A stretch of DNA of 64,000 nucleotides, taken from NCBI RefSeq assembly GCF_041260155.1, contig NC_091936.1:40451963-40515962 (forward strand), in the 5' to 3' direction. Origin of the DNA: Ptychodera flava (taxonomy: Eukaryota > Hemichordata > Enteropneusta > Ptychoderidae). The notes under the pieces are model-generated. The model made no database searches. It was not told where the DNA came from and saw only the letters and a list, made by a program, of their open reading frames with translations. The stretch's first letter is position 1; each line of letters opens with the position of its first letter. This document shows positions 44,071 to 54,722 of this stretch, piece by piece. The translations under genes were made by a program, and so were the position numbers.

Positions 44071-45317
44071 CTATAAGACAGGGAAGGAGATTAATTAAAA
44101 AGTTGATGCTTGATCTTGCAAAATGTGCAATGTTAACTGACCTTATCTCAGGACAAATAAACTATCGCTTTTACAAAACGATACTGGTATTCGACGTTTA
44201 CATATTCTTTCTTATCAACTTTCCCACTTTCGCAAAATAGTCCTCTCCGTCATGATTGTACGGTCAAGTGACGCTCGGCTGGCGTGTATTAGCAATGGGG
44301 CGGTACAACGTGCGAGTTCGGTTCATTAACACCATTTTGGAATGTTTCACTCACATGTTCTATTCCGTACTCTTCTTCTCCTCCTTTTCATATCCCTCGC
44401 AGAGTCGTCTTCATCAAGTTAAAGATACTGTGGACAATCGCTGACGAAGGCCATTAAATTGGCCACTTGGGCTCTGTAAACGTCAAGTGTTGCTGCTGTC
44501 ACAATGCTTGAAAGGGGGAGGGATAAATTATTCCTATCGTTGATACTTCGCAAAAAAAGTCATTCTTTGCTGTAGTCTTTTATAAAAATGTGAAGTTGAT
44601 ATGGTTTGCAGTGCATGTGCCTAGTGAACCTGTTCGGAGGTTTCAAAAAATGTGTCTTCATTAACAGGTACTAATCCTTTACTAATTTAAAGATCACTGT
44701 GTGTCTTGAATCTTTTCTCCGTCGTTCTAAGGATTTCCGTCGTAATTTCGTCCATCTTGTATGATTCCAATATGGTTGTTTACCAAATGTGAAAATCGTA
44801 AGCATGATGAATGCGCATACCCATGTCTGTTTGCTAGTCGACCATGTTTATGGCGAGGAAGTGAAATTTCGAGCTACAATTTTTTTTTATGTTTTATTAT
44901 TCTCACAAAGATGATTGGACAACAAGAAAGTAATTGCAGAAGTACTTTGAGTTTTCTTTTTGCGTACTATTCTCGTAACGCAAGATTTGAAAGGCGCGGA
45001 TTTTTCAGGGTCAACTCATTTCTCAACCAATGTGAACTGAATAATTCAGAAAGAAATCCTAGAAGGTCCTTTTGCCTCCATACCTGCCGAGATACTTTCG
45101 CTTTCATTTTCAAACAAGGAAAACCTGTGTATTATCTGATGCAATAGGACACCAAAAGTTCACAGAACACAGTTCAAAGTGTTCATTTGAAGCTCAATTC
45201 GGTGTTTAACAACTTTTGTTATTACTGTTACTTGAGAAAATAACTGAATTAGCGCTAGCACCCCTGAAAATACAAACACGCACTACACGACGTACGTGTC
45301 AATGAGGAGAAATTATC
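44071..45317. other. No gene; hammerhead-like stem at 44441
   Basis: CTGACGAAGGCCATTAAATT then GGCC occurs at 44441-44464 (+). It looks like the first strand plus stem II of a hammerhead core, but the GAAA strand is missing. Otherwise only short frames are present. Confidence 0.4.
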
Positions 45318-45542
45318 TTGATATGGTTTATACAGAGATGTAATGAAGTGGTTCGAATTTACCTGTCTGATCTCTCCAAAAGTTTTTGCCACACAGGTAA
45401 ACTATCAGATATGGAAAAGATTAATGTTGGTGTTTCACAAGGATCGATATTAGGTCCCCTACTTTTCACAGTCTTCATGAATGATTTACCATTCTCATTA
45501 CAAAATCCCAATCTAGACATGCATACGTTGCTTGGCAAATAA
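45318..45542 (+). mobile_element. LINE reverse transcriptase scrap
   Basis: The fragment contains NVGVSQGSILGPLLFTVFMN, the block 4 motif of non-LTR reverse transcriptases (usually GVPQGSILGPLLF). Upstream and downstream blocks are missing. Confidence 0.8.
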
Positions 45543-45554
45543 ACATCACCCAAG

Positions 45555-45768
45555 AATACGATTAGAACTAATTTAGGATAATTGGATGGTGAAGTAATTT
45601 CGATTTAATCTGCAAATATGAGCTTATCTGCTTCTCTCTTTACATTAAACACTTGTTTTTATGAGTAATTTGTAATATTGCAACATTCAGCTATACGCGC
45701 ACCTAACACTTTTGAGAAATTTGAAAAATTTGAATATCCAATGCTCCCAAATCAGTTCCAATCGCGTT
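45555..45768. mobile_element. 214-bp MITE, copy 2
   Basis: It has the same length and ends as 43271-43484 (AATACGATTAGAACTAATTT at the left). CAAG occurs on both sides and could be a short target duplication, but copy 1 does not show the same. Confidence 0.85.
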
Positions 45769-46014
45769 CAAGTAAAAAAGGAGATCAGTTGAAGTCATAA
45801 AGTGAACATCAAGAGGAACTCTTAGCGCCCTCACCTGTTATTTGTACTCTCTGGCGTATTACCCCAGACAAACACAACAATTGTTCAAGGCTGATTGAAT
45901 TATACCGAAGTACATAGTTTTCGACGCACACGTTGAAGAAAACGTACGGAATTCGATTACTTAGGCCTAAACCCTTCAATTTAGAAATAACAGCTTGTTT
46001 GTTACATTTGTCTC

Positions 46015-46263
46015 TCAAACAGACGGTAGCATCAATTTCATTCGTCCATCATTCAGGACGTTTTGCGTGTTTAACACGTTATTTAATTTCTTGATTGGAG
46101 AATGATCTTCAACAACTTTGAGAAAAAGATCCAGCCAACCAGTTAACACATCGTCAGGTTCATGACACGATTCCAGAGTCGACCAAGGCACTGAACTCAA
46201 ATCATGTTTAAATTTGGCAAGTTCTTCACACATCTGTAAGTGTTTGGCAAGTTCTTCACACAT
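46015..46263 (-). mobile_element. LINE endonuclease-linker scrap, minus strand
   Basis: The minus strand encodes FKHDLSSVPWSTLESCHEPD and LDLFLKVVEDHSPIKK, the stretch after the endonuclease in CR1/L2-like LINEs. It lies opposite in strand to the scrap at 45318, so the two are not one insertion. Confidence 0.75.
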
Positions 46264-46272
46264 CTGTAAGTG
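46213..46272. repeat. 30-bp tandem duplication
   Basis: TTTGGCAAGTTCTTCACACA plus ten more bases is repeated once at exactly 30 bp spacing (46213-46242, 46243-46272). Confidence 0.9.
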
Positions 46273-46426
46273 ATGGACTGAATCAATGTGTGCAGTTTCC
46301 TTTGCGTGACAAATGCTGACAATTAAAGCTCCATAAACAGCATCTTTTGGCTATTTTTTCAGAACTTTTGTTTTGTGGTTTCCCTACACTTTCTGCATTG
46401 AATCCCTAAACTAATTTAATGCCAAG

Positions 46427-46678
46427 TATTTAGCATATCAACACAACTTATATGAGTATAATCTACATTGTTATTGTCGAAATTGTATTCAAGTCCGGAC
46501 TAGAATCATTTGTAAACAATAAACAATGGTCACTACACACATACAAGCTGTGTTGACAAAAAGAATACTCGAACTTTCAGCATGACAAGCGGATTAGGGT
46601 CAGACACGGTAGTTGATATACAGAAGCAGAATACTGAAAAACTTGCCACAAGTCACAGCTTATGTCTCTTTAACAAAT
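46427..46678 (+). repeat. Dispersed repeat, diverged copy 2
   Basis: This is the partner of 40848-41097, in the same orientation, with conserved blocks in the same order. Confidence 0.55.
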
Positions 46679-47399
46679 AAGAGTTTGTGGTCAATTATTT
46701 AATTTAATATCAAAAATCTCAGCATTGGATATTTCCCGGATGAGAAACAAAGATGTGATCTATAAGTGTTTCAGAGCTTGAAGTTGTTCTTTTTGGCGAC
46801 GGGACACATGAGTCCAACCATGGCTCGACACGGAATTGAGCCAGTTTTAGTTTTTACCAGTCAAAATGTTATAATTATGATAACTATGTGATACTCACTG
46901 GACATGACTTTATCGATAGCAATATCAAAAGAGTCGTTCCAAGAAGACGTCGAGTCTTGTGGTCTGTAAAAGATACCAATTAGTATACAGGACGACTGTT
47001 TTCATTCTGCTGTACCTCATGAATCCATAGATTTTCCAAATGGCTGTTTTCCAAGTCAGTTCGACGTTGCTGAGGAATATGGAAGCCATGACCCCACACC
47101 ACTGACGTTGCCTTGACGACCATGTCTGTAGACAGAGTAACCGCCAATTTGGAAAGTGAGGTCGCTAAATTTGTTCGAAAGAACAAAAAGATGAGATCTC
47201 AACCCTAGTGCATTCTGACTTGCAATCTCGCATTGAAGTACCTCAGAAATTAAAACGCATCCAGCTGCGCCGAAAACTACCTAGAGAATTGCTAAAAAAA
47301 GTCCTGTCTGCAGAACAAATAGTTTGCAACAAGAAAATTGAGACATTATGAAACAAGAGTAAACATCAATATAGAACTGGGAAGACGTGTTAAGCATCT

Positions 47400-48345
47400 C
47401 GTTGCTGGAAACAAACGTCTGGAAAAAAGTACAAGTTCTGGAAAGTCGCATGGATGATCGCAACAAAGAAAGAGAAACATTATCTACTAAATGCAAGCAA
47501 CTCACGTCACAGACACAAACCCTCACCATTGAAAAAGTTTCTTGTAGGTATGCAAGAGGAGGGTTGGATTGTAAACGTTCAGCTATACGACGTGAATAAA
47601 AGGAGTTTCACTGAGGGGTTAAGTAAATGCGTGACGAGTCTCGGCAACCTTCACCTAACTACGTCGAGAATCCGTGAAGTCATTGAAGATGTGATGAAAT
47701 TGTGTGGAAAAACTTCCAATCGTCTTCCTCGTTGGCAGACTATTGATAACACCATGGATGCTCGGGTGTATCTTTCCCACCAGCAGATCGCACAGGCACT
47801 TGCCCCATGTGAAGATACTTGTCTGTACCGAGACGAAACAAGGAAGTTTAGTAAAAACTACAATGCGTGTGTTGTAACCGACACTCACAAAAATACCTGT
47901 GTGTTTAGATTAAGAGGTATGGTTGACAAGTCCCCGCATACATTCCTCGGTACATCACAACTCATCCTGAGTGACATGGACGGCTGCGGTACAAGTGGTG
48001 TGGCTAAAAAAATGCTGGCCCACATAGCAAACACGATGAGTGATCGAGCGAGGACCAACATTGCTTTCAACGATCTACTTGAAAGTTACAGCACAGATGT
48101 GCTGCCAACTGTTGTAGAGAATTGAGAGGAGTTGACACAAGGCTTACTCAAAGCTGAACATTTTTGTGCACTGCACATTTAAGTTAATTTTGATGACTGC
48201 TCCTCGGAAGTCATCGACAAATTTGAGAAAGAATACGAAGGTGAGGATGGCAATGTGGTTCAACCTGATGAGGGATATATAGCATTGATTCGTGCAGCAG
48301 CGAAGTGTTTTTCACGTGGTTGCGATGAGAAGAGCAGCGTCTAAG
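47400..48345 (+). pseudogene. Broken copy of an unrecognised, probably dispersed gene family
   Basis: A charged helix (QVLESRMDDRNKERETLSTK) occurs in one frame at 47429-47530. The main frame (47454-48125) then encodes FLVGMQEEGWIVNVQLYDVN, a middle with RMVDKSPHTFLGTSQLILSD and the block NTMSDRARTNIAFNDLLESY. After the stop at 48125 related sequence continues (LKAEHFCALHI, then KFEKEYEGEDGNVVQPD) past a further stop. The layout, MSDR...FNDLL...LPTVVE then a CALH motif, recalls an uncharacterised family I have seen as many copies in marine invertebrate genomes, possibly transposon-derived. Function is unknown and this copy has at least one frameshift and two stops. Confidence 0.6.
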
Positions 48346-48359
48346 CTTATGGAGACTTT

Positions 48360-48755
48360 TCCACATATATTTCTTCCTTGCGGTTCAAGAACTCCATCGT
48401 TACATTTCTCTGTATTCGTTTTAATATTAGTTTCCTTTTAGTCACCAGAATTTACTTCACCGTGCACACATAACGCATTTTTACAGACAGTACATCGCGC
48501 CACAAATGCTCTCCAGAGGGCGGTCTTGCTTCTCTGGCTGGAATGAAAGTTTTGAATTTGGGTAACTAGGTCATTCTGGAGACAGGTGGAACAAACATCT
48601 AACTTGCTGGCCATTGCAAACATCACCTCCAAGCACAGTCCCTCGTGGGCTATTCAGCTCTGGGACTATTTGCCCCATAGACGAGTGTACATTAGCGAGA
48701 AACACCCATGTGTTTGTGTTTGTTTATATTGAGACATATATAGAGGGCATGAATA
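48360..48755. other. No gene recognised
   Basis: Short frames only. Confidence 0.4.
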
Positions 48756-48759
48756 AGTC

Positions 48760-48805
48760 TAACTCTAACCCTAACCCTAACTTAAGTCTAACCCTAACCC
48801 TAACC
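48760..48805 (-). repeat. Interstitial telomere-type repeat (CCCTAA)n
   Basis: Five CCCTAA-type units with small interruptions lie at 48766-48804, so the minus strand reads TTAGGG. They are followed by a (CAAA)n tract at 48824-48854. Confidence 0.85.
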
Positions 48806-48823
48806 ATCGGAAATACGTATCAA

Positions 48824-48960
48824 CAAACAAACAAACAAACAAACAAACAAATAAACTGCTCTTTATTGACAAATATTAACAAAACAGCTTTTCGCTGTTA
48901 TTTTATTAAAAATAACAAATAAACAAACACAAACACATACACACAAACAAACAGACACAA
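48824..48960. repeat. (CAAA)n and related A-rich simple repeat
   Basis: A clean CAAA run lies at 48824-48854, with degenerate CAAA and CACA repeats to about 48960. Confidence 0.85.
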
Positions 48961-49118
48961 ATAAACAACAAGCACGAGTCCCCTTTGCTGACACCAGGTT
49001 TATAAAGGTGCGATATGGCATCGCAACATTAGACCATAATATTTGTCAAAGTTTCTCTTTTTTCGTGGTTCACGATATGGTTGCCATCTTGTGCTATAAT
49101 TTACATCTTGGTGTATTA

Positions 49119-50107
49119 GGGACCGTTCAGTTTTTACGGCCGGGGGGGCGGCAAAATCCAGGGGGTCATCGTAATTTTGGAATCCGCAAAGGGGGGTCAT
49201 TGCTTTTTCACTGGTAGGAAAGGGGGCGTCACCACATTTTCAAAAACATAATACCAACAATAAAGTTCACTTTATGCCATGGCCATGATCGACCCTCTTT
49301 ACTGGCGGGCCGCCTTCGGCGGCTATACATTATGTATTACCCATGACCCTCTTAACGGGCAGACGCCTTTGGCGGCCCACTCCAATTAGGTTTACTTCAT
49401 GCAATGGCCATGATCCGACCCTCTTTACCGGCAGGCCGCCTGCGGCAGCCCACTACAATAAATTGACTTTATGTAATATTCCACGGCAATCTTACTGTAA
49501 AATTCCCAATTGAAGTCGCGGCTTGTATTAGAAACATTTTTGAGGGACCCCTGGGATCACGCACTGAATAATGGTAATGGCCGCGCGCCTTCAGCGGCCC
49601 TGTCCAGTAAAGTCTACTTTATGCAATAGCCATGATCGACCCTATTTACCGGCGGGCCACCTTTGGTGGCCCACTAGAATAAAGTTGACTTTACGTAATG
49701 GCCCATGACCCTCTTAACCGGAGGGCTGCCTTTGGCGAACCACTCCAATAAAGTTTACTTCATACAATGTCCATGGACATGAGTTGTCTATGGAAATGAA
49801 GTTAAAAATTGCCTTACAGTCGTCCTAATTAACAGACGTTTCAATGGATGTGGCTGAGAAGTTTGTGCACTGGCATCTCTGCCACACGAATAAAGTGCGC
49901 CGCGTACCGGAGTTCAAATCCAAACCATGCGGGTAAATTTGACAGATGGGTTTTGGTTATTTTTCAGGGGGGGGGGTCATCAATTTTTTTCGTCAGACAA
50001 AGGGGGGTCATCTTTTTTTCACAAAAAATGCAGGGGGGTCTATATTTTTTTGAACACCGGCGACAAGATTTTGCCGGCCCCCCAGGCCGTAAAAACTGAA
50101 CGCTCCC
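49119..50107. mobile_element. 989-bp PIF/Harbinger-like element with hairpin array
   Basis: The inverted ends are GGGACCGTTCAGTTTTTACG and complement, with G-rich blocks inside. TTA flanks both sides (49116-49118 and 50108-50110). It contains five or more units of about 70-130 bp centred on hairpins such as GCCGCC-TTC-GGCGGC at 49309-49323 and GGGCCACC-TTT-GGTGGCCC at 49654-49672. There is no transposase. Confidence 0.85.
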
Positions 50108-50110
50108 TTA

Positions 50111-51485
50111 GCTTCAGTTACTGAAAGCATCCGGATCCAGACTGATACTTCAACTCGTAATTCCCCTAACTACGAGCGCAACACAGATTTGTAGGACATT
50201 TTGAATTTCAAATATCGATAAATTTTAGATAATTTGTGTCTCCACTGGGAAAAGGAGTCAGTCCCCTGGGGTGGGGGGAGGGCGGGGTTCTTTATGCAAC
50301 AGTTTGTTTATTTGTTTTATTTTATTAATTTCGACTGTGATATTTCAGATAAAGATTTCGACTCCAAACCGTCTGACTGCTTTCTTTATTACCTACAAGT
50401 CCTTATCACCTCTACAACCTGTGTACATACCTTACCACTTTAATTGTTCCGCAAACATTAGGGGGGTTTACTTGCTAATCGGCTCTCCGTACCAGATTAA
50501 GTCAACACCACAGCTGTCCCACACGTAGTAAAATAAACTACGTTTGTAGTACAAAGTAATCCGACAAATCAGATGCAGAGGCGGTTTTGTCGAAAACAAA
50601 TCGGAACAGCCGTTCAGAGTGTGACCAATCCCGGAATAGATTGCATTATCATTTCAACTGCAAGCTCTGCTATGTTATTCTTGGACAATGATTCGAGTGA
50701 GACATACATCGATCTGTAGAGCAAGAGGACAGTTGGACTAACAATAATTTATGTGACCTTGGCCTTGAATCTTGGCGTTAAGGGCACTGGTTACAAAGGT
50801 TTGTGGTTTTATATATGAAGTCATTCTCCCCCGTCAATGAAAGGACTGGTTTACATCAGACAATAACAGGCGAGCGAAACTTTCCAACTGTGATTACCGT
50901 AGAGAAACTGCACACTGCAATCTAGCCCATTTGGCGCAAAAGTCTGGCGTAGGTATTGTTTCATCTGAAATAACTTAACACTGGATATTGAATAACATTT
51001 GTAAATGTATGCACAATATGCGTTTCAATGGTCCCAAGTTATACTTTTCATGGCAGATCATGGACAGTGACGCGGCTCCACTGTCGATGAACAAACCATG
51101 GAGGTACCAGAAAATGGACGAAAGAACACATCACCCAAAATGACGCATTTAAAAAACTTCCTCTGATCCTTTCATATCTTGGACGAAAGTAAAATTTTTA
51201 TTCACTTCTTTATTTAACCCAAACCCGGAAACTAAAGGATACAAACAAAGTTAAAATAGTAACAGCAATAACGCATAATTTAAACAAAGCAGGAGGATTA
51301 AATTGTATCACCCTGCTTTTCCTGCATTCAAAGGTGTCTGTTCTTGCCTGTGTTTGTTTTGTCCCGAGTAGTTTATTTGTTTCAATCGTTCGGGTGATGA
51401 ATCGAGGCATGTAACTGCACTTTGACGAGGATTTTATGTTTAAGAAAGAGTGTTTTGCCGGTCCCGTGCGTGTTTGGTTATCTGA
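50111..51485. other. No gene recognised
   Basis: This stretch has no recognised domain, splice-supported exon or repeat partner in the window. Confidence 0.4.
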
Positions 51486-51717
51486 CATCGAAATTCGAAA
51501 ATTTTGTTTTTCTCCGTATGGTTAACACAGGGATGGCGGCCATTTTGAATTTTTAATATCGGCAAATCTTAGGTTATTTGTTTCTCTTGTACCAAAATGT
51601 GCCAGATTACCCCGGTTTTTATTCTTGATTTTGAAAGAGAATGGTTGAAAGGATCCTTCAGGAAATTTTCAGCAAAAGTTCAAGTCTTTCACTTTCGAGG
51701 TGCATACACCCTTTAAA
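51486..51717 (+). mobile_element. TTAA-family MITE, partial copy 5
   Basis: It begins at ATTCGAAAATTTTG and ends TTTCGAGGTGCATACACCC then TTTAAA. The core AGGGATGGCGGCCATTTTGA is shared with the family. The first end is missing. Confidence 0.75.
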
Positions 51718-52089
51718 TCCACTTTATATAGCCTACTCGATGAGAAACGGATAAGAACGAGGACATATCGGAGGAATGAACAATAATGTCTCGGTCCCGT
51801 CAGCAAACTGCTACTCATCCTTCATCGAACATTTCCTGCAAAACTATTTATTTGTCAAATTTCGAAAGTCAGATGAAGGTGAAGCATATATGCATATGAG
51901 AAGTTGTATGAGCATGCGTAACACCAACCCTGTTCTCCCAACTGTCTTTTGATATTCCGTGTGACTTAAAAACTTGATTTAACAAAACATATTTGGTTTA
52001 TTCCCATGGATCCTAAATGTTTCTGTGGCGGTACTAAAGTAGTAAGCTTCCTTTTCAATATATCTGTATCTTTTTGAAAGTCAGGAAAC

Positions 52090-52226
52090 ATGGGTCATTG
52101 GAAAACCAAAACGAAGGTATGCGTACTGATTGTACTGGCCATCTGCCTTTATGCATTGTCGAGGTTTAAAGCACCCTACCAAAGAAGAGAGTCGCCCTTC
52201 AGAGAAGCAAGCGAATTTCCTGCCAT
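52090..52226 (+). CDS. Sulfotransferase exon 1 (membrane anchor)
   Basis: It encodes MGHWKTKTKVCVLIVLAICL to EFPA plus two bases. The donor is CAT|GTAAGT. The AT joins T of exon 2 to make Ile46. Confidence 0.85.
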
Positions 52227-53842
52227 GTAAGTATTAAAGTGTCGTTATCAGACCGTGAAATCCTATGAACATGATCCAATGGGTTACAAAGAATTACGTC
52301 AAGATCCTCTTCTCTTGGCTAAGCTTTGGTTTTAAGCAAAAAAAATAATGACAGTTGTGCTATGGCTTTCTTGCATCAAATCATACACGGAACACGTTTT
52401 ATTAATGACTCTTTGAAATAACGAGTCAGTAATTTCATAACAATGTCACTTGAGAAGAAAAGCTGAATCTTGCATGGCACCGAAATGAACTTTGAAGAAA
52501 ACCGGAACAGCTGCTTGTTTGATTTTTGCTAAAAAAAAGGACGATTATTAAAAACCAGGATGTTAAGCAATCATCAATAACTAAATTCTGACCAAAGTTT
52601 TTGCAATGCGCATTTTCAGAGAAAATCGCTGAGAAAAAAAAAATCACGCCAAGACATTTCCAAAAAATATTCATATGCAACAGTATGGTCGTTATGAAAC
52701 ATGGAGGCAAATAACAATTAAATCAAACGACATAAATACACATAACCTACATTTATTACCCACTAAGTACAACTTGATTCTTTGTTACGAGAACATTCTA
52801 ATGATTGCATCACAATTTATGTTCGTTCAGTGAGAACAGAAAAATGGACAACAATGGATCCCCTAAACAAAGAAACGTTGAAGTCGTTGACACTGGCATG
52901 GCGTTTGGTAAAACGGACAAACCCTGTCACCCAATCAACAAGTTTGTCTACATCAAAACCGTCAAGACAGGAAGCAGCACACTTTCAACTATTCTATTCA
53001 GATACGGCCTGAAGAACGGGCTCATCGCAGCTTTGCAACAACTGGGATCCCCTGTAATAAGCTACAGTGAATCAACTGAAAACTACGACATCCTGCGTTA
53101 CGACTGTAAGAATTTTTCGGGTTACAACTTCATAGCGAATCACATCAAGTACCATCATACAGCAATGGACAACCTCATCAAAGATGCCAAGTACTTCACC
53201 ATACTCAGATTTCCGTACACTCTACTTCGGTCATTTTTTTTCTACTTTGACCGCTTCAAATCGTTACGAAATCACTCGAGTGAGTCGCAATCTTTCTTAG
53301 CTTACCTTAAATCAAAGAGGGAGAAATATGATCGGTATGGTCAAGTAAGCGAGAATGAGAACTCTCTGTCTAGTAGACTTGGTATACGCATTAACGATAC
53401 AAACCTTTTGATGGATGAAATTCGTAAGCTGGACAGTGAGTTGGATCTTGTCATGCTAAATGAGTACTATGACGAATCCTTGATTTTGCTCAAGAAAGTA
53501 ATGTGTTGGCAATTTGAAGACATTATTTATTATGTTCAAAAGGTTAGCAAAACTCCGCTGCCTCCAATAACTGACGAAATGGCCGACATCATCGATAAAT
53601 TATCAGCAGTAGACATCCAGTTGTACAACCATTTTAACAAGACTTTTTGGAGGAAAGTGGAGAGATATGACGGTAACTTCACAGCCGACCTTGCTCAGTT
53701 TCGCGAACTCCAGAAGAAAATTAGTGGGAAGTGTGAAACCGAGCGAATGACTGATTACTGTACTATGTTACGAAGAGATGCGCTACCAATGACCAAATTT
53801 GTGTACAGAAGCCAAATGAAATGGCGGTGTGAAGACCCTTAG
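52090..53842 (+). CDS. Gal3ST-type sulfotransferase, two exons, 382 residues
   Basis: Exons 52090-52226 and 52831-53842 join in phase to 383 codons including TAG. The protein is a type II membrane enzyme: a short N-terminus, a membrane anchor VCVLIVLAICLYALS (residues 10-24), then a Golgi-lumen domain. The 5'-phosphosulfate loop K88-T-V-K-T-G-S-S-T96 and the 3'-phosphate segment ILRFPYTLLRS (170-180) are those of PAPS-dependent sulfotransferases. The whole, with YIKTVKTGSSTLSTILFRYG and LVMLNEYYDESLILLKKVMC, matches the galactose-3-O-sulfotransferase family, which acts on galactosylceramide or Gal-terminated glycans. The exact acceptor cannot be told. Several N-glycosylation sites are present (NFSG, NHSS, NDTN, NKTF, NFTA). 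The ATG at 52090 was chosen because it adds the anchor that exon 2 lacks. Confidence 0.9.
52831..53842 (+). CDS. Sulfotransferase exon 2 (catalytic domain)
   Basis: It starts after GTTCGTTCAG and holds all catalytic motifs. The same frame is open for a few codons before the acceptor, so a single-exon reading would wrongly start at 52805. Confidence 0.92.
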
Positions 53843-54363
53843 TTTATCTTCACTTTCGTTTTATCAGAGCGCCATAGTTCAGTCAGCTGACATCAGACTA
53901 CAACAAGGATTATGTAACGAGTTACATTTGCATATCCAGAAAATGGTTAAATAATTAAAGCGGAATCAGGTTTAATTTGACTATTCCTCGCTAGATTTAT
54001 CTCAGACCTGTGGTGTAAAGAATTGAAATTACCTCAAAGTTGGATATCCCCTGCAGTGTTTACAACTATGGTAGATTTTCAAACTTTGAACCTTTCAGTT
54101 TTTCCAGTATTGGACGTCTAGTGTAATGGTGTCGAAAATGTGTAACTTCACTGTCTTATTCTTCAAGTAAGTTAATACAAAACAAATCAATCAAATTATT
54201 GAAATGTATTGGGTGATGAAATGCCAACTCGAATCACTGTCCATTTTCGGAAACCATTGAAAATGTTCACTTTATAAATTTCTTTTACTCTCTCCCATTC
54301 CATTTTCTGTGCGCTCAACCAACACATGCAGTAACACTGTTTATAAAGTAACATGATGAATGG
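53843..54363. other. 3' flank of the sulfotransferase, no clear poly(A) signal
   Basis: ATTAAA-like sequence lies near 53955 but is not convincing. Nothing else was recognised. Confidence 0.35.
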
Positions 54364-54722
54364 TTTCAGCTAGTATGCGCCTCGAAATTGAAAGACTTAA
54401 GCCTTATAAACTTTCCTAGGCTAAACGAAACTTCAAAGCACGCCTTTAATAAAGCAAGAATAAAAAAATCGGGCTTTCCATGCGAAATGTTTTACTACAG
54501 AGACAAAGTAACATTTACATAAATTTGAAGTCCGAAATGGCCGCCATCTCTGTGTTAACTCTATGGGAAATATTAGATTTTCGAATTTCACAAAAAAAGA
54601 GGTGAAAATTGTACTATTTACTCCAAGAACTCCAAAATAAGCCCTCACAATTGCGTGGTAGATCAGAAACGTATTGTAACAATTTGAAAGTCCGAATGTA
54701 TCTTTGCCCGTGGCCCATTGTT
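54364..54722 (-). mobile_element. TTAA-family MITE copy 6, diverged
   Basis: It reads in reverse. The left end is TAGTATGCGCCTCGAAATTG, the core GAAATGGCCGCCATCTCTGT, and the right end AAAGTCCGAATGTATCTTTGC. The outermost TTAA bases are eroded. Confidence 0.7.

Noticed and set aside
48766-48804. CCCTAA repeats as a true chromosome end
   Set aside because: There are only about five units, with unique sequence and genes on both sides.
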